This document shows positions 56,525 through 64,000 of a stretch of 64,000 bases of DNA, in pieces. Source of the stretch: Hirsutella rhossiliensis (Eukaryota; Ascomycota; Sordariomycetes; Hypocreales; Ophiocordycipitaceae); NCBI RefSeq assembly GCF_020360975.1, contig NW_025408687.1, positions 310,001 to 374,000 of the forward strand, in the 5' to 3' direction. The notes below the pieces were generated by a model, which was not told where the DNA came from, made no database searches, and saw only the letters and a list, made by a program, of their open reading frames with translations. A program made the position numbers and the translations under genes. The first letter of the stretch is position 1, and each line of letters opens with the position of its first letter.

Positions 56525-57470
56525 AAAGCTATATTTATTAAGCGCTTAAGGGGCTTATAGATATAATCTATATAATCTACCTTAATAATATCCTTATATA
56601 CTTTAAGATAAAAAAAGAATATACTAAATACTTAGAATAAGTAATAGAAAGGCTAAGGGCTATAAAGCTCTATATAAAACTATTAAAAGTATATTTTCTA
56701 TTAATAGTTAGTTAAGTTCCTTAGGTTTATTTTATCTATTAATAGGGTATTAATAGACCCTTAATAAGTAAAGGTAATAGGTTAATAGCTTAAACATATA
56801 ACCTACTATAATATTTAGGTTTTCCTTAGGTTTTATAATTTTTACTAATAATTTATATATAGGTACTTAAGAGTTATAGCGCCCTTAATTATATTATTAA
56901 AAGGGAGTAAGAATAAGAAGAAGCTAAGGAGTATAGAGCTAAACCTTATTAAAAGAGTTATATTTTAAGCTCTTAAGGATGCCTTTTAAGGAGCTTTACT
57001 CCTTTAATATTATAATCTAAAAAGATATATTTATATCGAAATAGATATATTATAATTCGCGATAATAAGGATTATTTCTTAACTTAATAATAAAGGGCGT
57101 TACTATTTAATTATATTTTAGTTAAGGAAGTTTACTAAAGCTAAACTTAATTATAGTATTTTAAATAAAGAACTATTCGCTATTATTAAGTTATTTAAAT
57201 ACTATTAATATTATATTAAAAGGGTAATATATAAAGTAAAGGTATTATTAAACTACTATAACCTTTAAACGTTTATATACTAGACCTCCTTAAATAAAAG
57301 GTAAGTAAGATACTATATATATTTAATACTATTTAACTTTATAATTAAGTATTATATAAGTATTATTATTATTATTAAGATTATACTAGTAACTTATTAA
57401 GAGGTATCTAGAACTTCGGCGTTAAATAGGAGGGAAAAACTAAAGTACCTAAAAGAAAACCCTCCCCTCT
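56525..57470 (+). pseudogene. Ty3/gypsy element E, RT and RNase H, continued
   Basis: Resumes RT after copia A: a GLIDIIYIIYLNNILIYFK block (YLDD changed to YLNN, about 56,545-56,600), then KEYTKYLEQVIERL; the RNase H region follows with a YIYIEIDISQ block (57,030) and NYSILNKELFAIIK (57,150), closing near SALNRREKLKYLKENP (57,420). Confidence 0.65.
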
Positions 57471-57639
57471 TTTATAGCTAGTCTACCTTTATACTAAGTC
57501 GCGGTTATAATATATAGGAATCTTACGCCGGCTATATTAAGTATTATTATAGTTAGTCGGAATCGTATTAGCCCCGCTATAAAGTAACCTTAGAAAGTAA
57601 CTCCTTTATATATATAGGGTATATAGCGTTAATCGGTAG

Positions 57640-58138
57640 TACGAGTATTTTTAGTTAATAGTTAATAGTTAATTATATAATTATCTTTAACCTTATCCTA
57701 TAACGATATCTTCTTAGGCTCTACTTTATTTTTCCGCTATAAGGCTTAGCGGGCTATTTTTTTATTAATACTAGCTTTTAGCCGGGCCGGTAGTTAGGTT
57801 ATTATACTAGCTTCGCGCTATACTTATTAAGTTACTAGTATCGGCCCTAGGTTTTTATTTTCCCGGTTAGGGGGCCTAGACCGGGGTTAAGGGGAGGTCC
57901 TAACGAATTCGTCGCTAGGTCTAGGTAGGCGAGGTCTAGGCCAGCCTACTTATAGCGGGGCTAGACTACTAGTATATTTATAAGCGCTTCTAGAAGCGCT
58001 AATTAGCTAATTAATAAGTAGGTTAGTATAGTCTACTAGTCCGACTAAAAATTAATCGTGCCCTTAGCTAGATTTAAACTAACTCTAACGTTATAGCTAG
58101 TAAGCTTCCTAGGTATATAACTACTATACTACGAGGGT
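57640..58138 (-). repeat. Candidate tRNA-derived SINE relic
   Basis: About 500 bp interrupting element E. The minus-strand 5' end (58,138-58,059) resembles a tRNA: CCCTCGTAGTATAG start, A-box-like D arm, a T arm with GTTAG-TTTAAAT-CTAGC pairing (B-box), and a 3' strand TAAGGGC pairing mostly with the 5' strand. The anticodon arm is too altered to read. The other end carries short TTAACTA repeats (57,655-57,680), as in SINE tails. Confidence 0.4.
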
Positions 58139-58149
58139 TATTATATAAG

Positions 58150-58930
58150 TAAATTAAACCTAGTAAACGTACTATTAAGAATACTTAGATATAAAGGTAA
58201 GAAGCCCTTATCTATAAAACTATTACTAAAGCTATAAGTAAAGCTAGCTACTATTAATATTATATTTATATAAAAGGATAATAAAGCGTTTTTATAAGTA
58301 AAAAGATACTTAATATTAAGTTAATATAAGTATAGTAAAGTTCCTTTATATAATAGAAGTTCTAGAACTATTACTAGAGTTATTAAAATATACTTAGTCG
58401 GTTAATATAGTAATTAATAAGCTAAAAAAGACTAAAGACTTCTTAAAAGAAAAGGGTTTTTAGTTAATACGCTTAAATAAACTACTATTATAAGAAGGTT
58501 ATATTATAGTACTTTTAAAAGTAGCCTTATAGTAAGAGCTAATATAGCTTTTTTATAACGATTTATTAATAAGATACTTTAGATCCTAATATATTAATAA
58601 ACTATTAATAAGGAACTTCTATTAAAATAAAATAATAAAAGATATAAATAAATATATTTAGTTATACTTAGTATATTAAAGTATAGTATCTAAGAGGTAT
58701 CGCCCTTATAATACTATATAATCGTTACTATATTTTATATAACTATAGGAAGAATTATTAATAGACTTTACTATAAGTCTACTTAAAGTATAGTATAATA
58801 AATAAGATATTAATACGATCTTAGTAATTATAGATTAATATACTAAGTATTACCTTTTCTTTTTAAGTATTACTATTTATATAATAGTATATTACTATTT
58901 ATATACTTAACTTATTTTTAAGATATATAC
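58150..58930 (+). pseudogene. Ty3/gypsy element E, integrase part
   Basis: TA-rich plus-strand remains with an integrase core resemblance: a YNTIQSLLYFYITIGRIINR-like stretch (58,715-58,770) and IDRLTKYYLF-like sequence (58,825-58,865). No open frame remains. Confidence 0.4.
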
Positions 58931-59016
58931 TAAAGCTAGCCCGCCCTACCTATTTATACTACGCGCGCTTAGTAAGTACTTATACCGCCTAAATTCCTAT
59001 ACCTACGCCTACGCCC

Positions 59017-59120
59017 GCCTATATATATATATATAACCTATATATATAACCTATATATATATAACCTATATATATAACCTATATATATATAACCTATATA
59101 TATAACCTATATATATATAC
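59017..59120. repeat. Tandem ACC(TA)n microsatellite
   Basis: Alternating short and long units of ACCTATATATATA. Strand-symmetric apart from the ACC interruptions. Confidence 0.85.
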
Positions 59121-60593
59121 TAAATTTAAAGCTATTACTAGCGCTATAATAGACCCCCTTCTCTCCCTCCTTAATATATTAGATAATGCCTACGATGCCC
59201 GCGATGCCTACTAAGAACGTAAAGATACGATCCTGCCCCTACCGCCTTCCTTAGGCTTCGAAATAAATAACGAGGTATATAACTTCGTTTAAGGCTTCCT
59301 TAGCGAGAACGGCGCTGCGGTTATTAAGCGGTTAAGTATATATAAGCGAGATATTAATAGGGTCTCTATTATAATATAACTCCTCTTTATATACGATCGT
59401 AGCCCGCGGCGAGCTTCTTTAAGTACTAGGCTATATAAATCTTCTACTTAAAAGCTTAACTGCCCCTTCCGCCTCGTTATAACGGCGTTATATAACGAGG
59501 AAGCTTAGAAGTAGGATTTTTATATTACTAAGGATCGCTATAACTATAAGCCTCCCCTTAATCCCTCTATATATAATATTTATTGCTAGCGGACTAATAT
59601 ATAGTAAGCTCTTAAGCGGAACCTCTCTTAATATAAAGTACTACTAGCTCGAGAGATATTAACTATCTTATATAAAGCTAAACCTTTAATAGCGTTCTTT
59701 TATATTAAAGATATCTATAACGACCGCGAAAAGATTTATTTTAAAGCTCTTAGCGGTATAATAGTAATATAAGCGTTTTTATAGTATCTTTAAGTAAGCG
59801 ATCTTCCCTATTACGTTAAATTCGACCTATATAATAAAAATAAGATTTAAGGCGTATTATAGACCTATCTATAGTATTAAAAGATATAAAAACGTTTCCC
59901 TAAGGTTCTTAGCCTCGATAATATATATAAAACCAACCGCTTTAGTCTCTTCCTTTTCTAGGTTATTAGAGTTACTAACTAAAAGTCCCTAGCTAACTTC
60001 GCCTTTAGCCTTATTAACTTAGAGAAAGAAGAGGGATACTAGTAGCTATATAAGTCCCTTAACGCTCTTTATATATAGGTTAGGGTATAAGAGCCCTCTA
60101 TAATTATTATAGATAACGAAGCTGCCCTTAAAAACGCCCTCCTTTATATTTTCCCCTTAACGTAATAATAACTTTATATATTCTATATTAATAGTAATAT
60201 TCGGGCTCGAATCTAGTCCCGCTAGAAAGACCTAGTAGATCCTAATAGCCCTAAAAACTCTATTAATATAGAGGTCCCTTAGGAAGTAAAAGCTATCCTT
60301 GCTCGAGAGGCTATTAAATAAGGAGCCGCTAATGCCGCCGCCGCTACTACGTTTAGTTTAAACGATAAGGAAGTTAAATTTAGCTATAAAGGAATATTCC
60401 TAGCTTAGAAGCGCGTTATTTACTTAAAAACTAAAGCGGATTTCTATAAAGCGTAGCGGTAGCTTAATAAGACCTTTAGTTAATACTAAAGGCATATCGT
60501 AATATATATCTTAAATAAATATATACCGTAGTATAAGTAGTAGGTAGGCTACTTTATTAGCTAATATTATAACTTTAGGTAGCGGGTAAATAG
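59121..60593 (+). pseudogene. MULE (FAR1-type) transposase relic
   Basis: Plus-strand coding, with stops only at mutated Gln/Trp codons, shows a FAR1-like N-terminal block (LNCPFRLVITAL, 59,460), then the MULE core: LSLDNIYKTNRF (59,915), SLANFAFSLINLEKEEGY (about 59,990-60,040), IIIDNEAALKNAL (60,105) and FPLTQQQLYIFYINSNIRAR (60,150-60,200). The C-terminus is cut by the F LTR at 60,594. No terminal inverted repeat was found. Confidence 0.6.
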
Positions 60594-60779
60594 TATAAGA
60601 GTCTTTAACTATTATAGGTAATAGGCTTAGGCCGCGGCCTAAGCTATATAGTTACGTATAGAGGGCCGGATCCTATAAGTATAGGGGCGGGCTAGCCGCG
60701 TATAGAAGAGCTCTATATAGCTTATTAATATTATCCTATAGACGGCACCTACGTATACGCCTCTGCCTACTCTATAATA
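60594..60779 (+). repeat. F 5' LTR, second copy
   Basis: Starts TATAAGAGTC and ends CTCTATAATA; the same 186 bp as the LTRs of the first copy. Confidence 0.8.
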
Positions 60780-60819
60780 GTATAAGCTATTAACTAATAG
60801 ATCTAATAGATATCTCCCT

Positions 60820-63800
60820 AAAAAGGGTGCCGCTTCCCTAAGGGAGCACCCCGCTACCCCCTAGGCGGATAGGAAGTATTATAGCTATCCTAGAAGCGAT
60901 TAAAAGCGCGACGGCTAGCGAGAAGAACGAGGTTCTCGCTATACTAAGGGAGCCGTCTACGAGACCAGCGTTAACCCTTACGACCTTAGTAATACTAGTT
61001 ACGGCGGCGGTACTATTAATATAGAAGCCGCTTTCCTAGCCGACTTAGGACGGTAAGCCTAAGTCCTTCTACTTCTTCCTTAGCCGGCTATAAACGAAGT
61101 TTATAATAGATAAGAAATAGGGCCTAAACGGCTATTATAATATAGCGTAGTATTCGCTCCTCTATACGCTACTAGAGCCCTAGATATAGCGGATCTCTAG
61201 ATTCTAAGATAAGGGCGGCCCTAGAAGTAGACGCGACCTATAGGACTTCTTCTAATACCTTATATATATGTTCGGCAACGTATAGGAGCGGGAGAAGGTA
61301 TAGGATAGGCTATAGACCCTTAAGTAAAGGGATAGGTAGACCTTTAGCGAATTCCTCCCTAACTTCGAAGAGACGCTCTTATAAGTAGCGGGAACTACGG
61401 TATAGGAAGATAGCGCGAAGCTTATATAGTTACGGAACTTAATTACGCTAGCCCTACGGGAGCTACTTATCCCTATAATTATACCTACTAACTATAGCAA
61501 GTATATAAGCCGGTTAATAAAGGTAGTATAGGGCTATAAGTAGACGCCGCGTTTCTAGAAGCTTTATAAGCGTACGTAGTATAGCGGTAATAGGATTACC
61601 GCCCCTTTATAAGAGGAATAGCCGACTATTAATACTAACGGAGATACCTTAATATTAGCTACCTATATAGACCGAGCTAAACGCGGTAGGAAGTTATCTT
61701 CGAATATCCCTTATACTATCCCGCTCTCTAAGTAGCGGGCGAAGTAGGTAATAAGCGAGGAAATTAGGAAAAGGAAGGCTAACGGCCGCTACTTACGTTA
61801 TAGCGCGTCTATATACTTTATATTAAAATACTCCTTCCTTTTAGCTAAGCGGCCTATAGTAGTTTAAGTAGCGAAGATAGAACTGCTCCTTGCTTTAGAT
61901 AATAAAGAGGACTCCGCTCCCTTAGGCCTAGAGGAAAAAGAGTAGCTCTAGAGTAAAGACGGGCTTTAGAGCCCTAATTACTAGCACTAGTAAAGGAAAA
62001 GGAGGAATTATCCGCCTATATAGAAGAGGAGCCTACTTTAATATAGGTTATAGTTAATAACTCCTTGCTTATTACCGCCTTTATAGATAAGGGCTGCTAG
62101 TGCTATGCCGTAGTTAACGAGGCGCTTATACGAGAGATATAAGTACCGGTAGAAAAGATCGCCCTAAGGCGAGTAAAGGGCGCCTTAAGCGCGATAGAGG
62201 GTATAGTAATTAGGGGTATTATATAGCTAGCTATAAAGGTCGACGGTTACCGTAAGCTTATCGTAGCCTATATAATCCCTTAACTAGAGTTTCCCTTAAT
62301 CCTTAAGAAACCTTAGTTATTATATATAGAGTTATACTCGGTTCTATACTAAAAGAAGCTATAGTTTAGGCCTATATAATAGTAGGTCCGCTATAACGAT
62401 AGTTCTATAGGCGTAGGACTAAGCGTGCGAGCTTTATACTTAGTATAAGAAGTCCTTACCTTTATTTTTATAGGAACTATATAATAGTTAAAGTAGGAGG
62501 AAGGCCGGGTAGCGGCTAACGTAGCGGTCTACGTAGTTAGCTTAGCGGATATCGATAAGGCCCTCCGGGCGAAGAAGCTAAAGTCGCCTTCTAAGCTACG
62601 GTAGTAGATACTAAAGCGCTTTTACGACCTCCTACCGCTATTTAAGTCCTAGGAAGCGGATAAGCTTAACCTATATAAGCTAAGGGTAAACTATAAGATC
62701 GTACTCTATACTAATAAGAAGGGGTAGGAACTACCTATACTATTTAGACCGCTATATAGTATATTATACGCGGAACTACTAGTACTAAAGAAGACGCTAA
62801 GGGACCTCTTAGATAAGGGTTTTATTTAAGTAAGTAGCTCTAAAGTAAGAGCGCCGGTCTTATTTATATATAAACTAAGGGGTAGGATATAGTTCTATTA
62901 CGACTATAGGGCTTTAAACGTAATTATAAGGCTAGACCGCTACCCCTTACCCCTAATCTCGGATACGCTTTATAACCTTTCGAAGGCGAAGTAGTTTACG
63001 AAGCTAGATATAAAATAGGCGTTCTATAAGATATAGATCTTAAAGGGTAACGAGTAGAAGACGGCGTTCTATATACGCTACGGCTTATTTAAGTAGCTTA
63101 TAACGCCCTTTAGCCTCTTAGGAGCGCCCGCTACCTTCTAGCGTTATATTAATAACGTACTTTAGGACTTCCTCGATAAGTTCGCCTCTATATATATAGA
63201 TAATATCCTTATCTATACGAGCGGCTCTTATAAGGACTATATATAGAAAGTATAGAGGGTCTTAGAGCGCCTCTAACTTTATAGGCTCTACCTCGACCTA
63301 AATAAGTACGAATTTAAGGTTAAGAGGGTTAAGTACCTAGGCTTTATTATCTACGCCGGCGTAGGTATATAGGCGGATCCTATAAAGATCTAAGCGATTT
63401 AAGACTAAGCTGCCCTAACTACGTAGATAGGTATATAGAGCTTCCTTAGGTTCGCGAACTATTATAAGATATTTATTAAGGGCTTCTCTTATATTATAAT
63501 ACCCTTAAACGAGATTACTAAGAAGTAGACCGCCTTTTACTAAGGGCCCGTATAGGAAGGAGCATTCTATACGCTTAAGGACCTATTCTCTTAAGCCCTA
63601 GTACTACTTTAGTAAGACTTCGACCGGTCTACGTTAGTTAAAGTAGACTATAGCGGCTAGGCACTTAGAGGAACGCTCTCTTAAGAGGTAAACAGGTAAA
63701 AGTAACTAATAGCGTTCTACTCCTATAAGCTAACCTTAGCGGAGCGGAATTACGCTATTTACAATAAGGAGATACTAGTAATTATTAGCTACCTTAAGTA

Positions 63801-64000
63801 ATAGTAAGTAGAGCTCTAGAGCTATAAGAGCTTTAAGGTTCTTATAGACTATAGGAACCTCGAGTACTTTATAACTCGCTAGTACCTCTTAAAGCGGTAA
63901 GCCCGCTAAGCGGAGTATCTCTTATACTTTAACTTCTTAATTAAGTACCGGCTAAGGCGGGACTCTATAGTCCTAGATACGCTTTCCTAAAGGGATTAAG
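60820..64000 (+). pseudogene. F gag-pol, second copy (partial)
   Basis: Gag contains KPKSFYFFLSRL, LQDFFQYLIYMFGNVQ and FSEFLPNFEETLL blocks. The RT carries [44 protein letters not shown] and TPFGLLGAPATF. The RNase H has KADYSG-like and LAERNYAIY blocks. Trp and Gln codons are largely TAG/TAA. It keeps the ~100 bp around YxDD that the first copy lacks. Confidence 0.75.

Larger units (their letters stand above)
60594..64000 (+). mobile_element. Ty3/gypsy chromovirus F, second copy, truncated by window end
   Basis: Opposite in orientation to the copy at 30 kb. 5' LTR 60,594-60,779 (186 bp), gag about 60,820-61,990, protease 62,045-62,110, RT 62,700-63,400, RNase H from 63,600 to the window end. 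It is more heavily mutated than the first copy: gag knuckle Cys codons are Tyr, and YIDD is now YIDN (about 63,190-63,210). The 3' part, where the antisense gene would lie, is outside the window. Confidence 0.85.

Noticed and set aside
58059..58138. Functional tRNA gene
   Set aside because: The acceptor stem has mismatches and the anticodon loop is not readable, so it is listed only as a SINE-like relic.

Overview
The window looks like nuclear DNA of a filamentous ascomycete (Pezizomycotina). A Sordariomycete, perhaps of the Hypocreales, is my best guess. Protein genes carry one to four short introns (about 50-140 nt) with GT donors, CTAAC- or CTGAC-like branch sites and CAG/TAG acceptors. 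The left part is moderately GC-rich and gene-dense. The right part is a repeat compartment in which CA and TG dinucleotides have almost vanished, the mark of repeat-induced point mutation (RIP).

Layout. (1) 1.3-13.4 kb is a housekeeping block: TRM5 (tRNA m1G37 methyltransferase), an AlkB-like DNA/RNA dealkylase, NUS1 (dolichol cis-prenyltransferase subunit), SEC10 (exocyst), DUS4 (tRNA dihydrouridine synthase), a fumarylacetoacetate-hydrolase-family enzyme and a small secreted protein. Three pairs are divergent and two are convergent. (2) 13.9-17.6 kb is a transition zone with a frameshifted gene relic and a cysteine-rich secreted protein with a His-rich tail. (3) 17.6-25.6 kb is repeat debris containing a young GC-rich element with terminal direct repeats. 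(4) 25.9-27.4 kb is a lone intact SET/MYND lysine methyltransferase gene, followed by a truncated gene relic. (5) 28.3-64 kb is a deep stack of transposons.

The stack can be read by target-site duplications. I name the families A, B, C, D, E, F and X here. F is a Ty3/gypsy chromovirus: one complete copy (30,027-36,925, minus), one cut by the window end (60,594-64,000, plus) and two 3' fragments. F carries a second gene on the opposite strand between the end of pol and the 3' LTR. That gene has its own TATA box and pyrimidine tract and codes for a Cys motif with Zn(II)2Cys6 spacing, a short coiled coil and an acidic tail. E is another gypsy element, split in its reverse transcriptase by copia A (39,479-56,524). 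A is itself split by copia B (41,163-47,481, opposite strand) and by C, a gag-only LTR element (49,614-54,271). C is split by D, a pogo-like DNA transposon (50,571-53,353) with perfect 101-bp inverted repeats and no RIP. A MULE transposase relic (59.1-60.6 kb) is cut by the second F copy.

A, B, C, E and F are unable to code: Gln and Trp codons have become stops throughout. In three of four reverse transcriptases whose YxDD codons contain TpG, Asp has become Asn. The one copy whose YxDD codons lack TpG kept the motif. Exon joins, de-RIPed readings and family names are my own reading of the sequence; no search was run.
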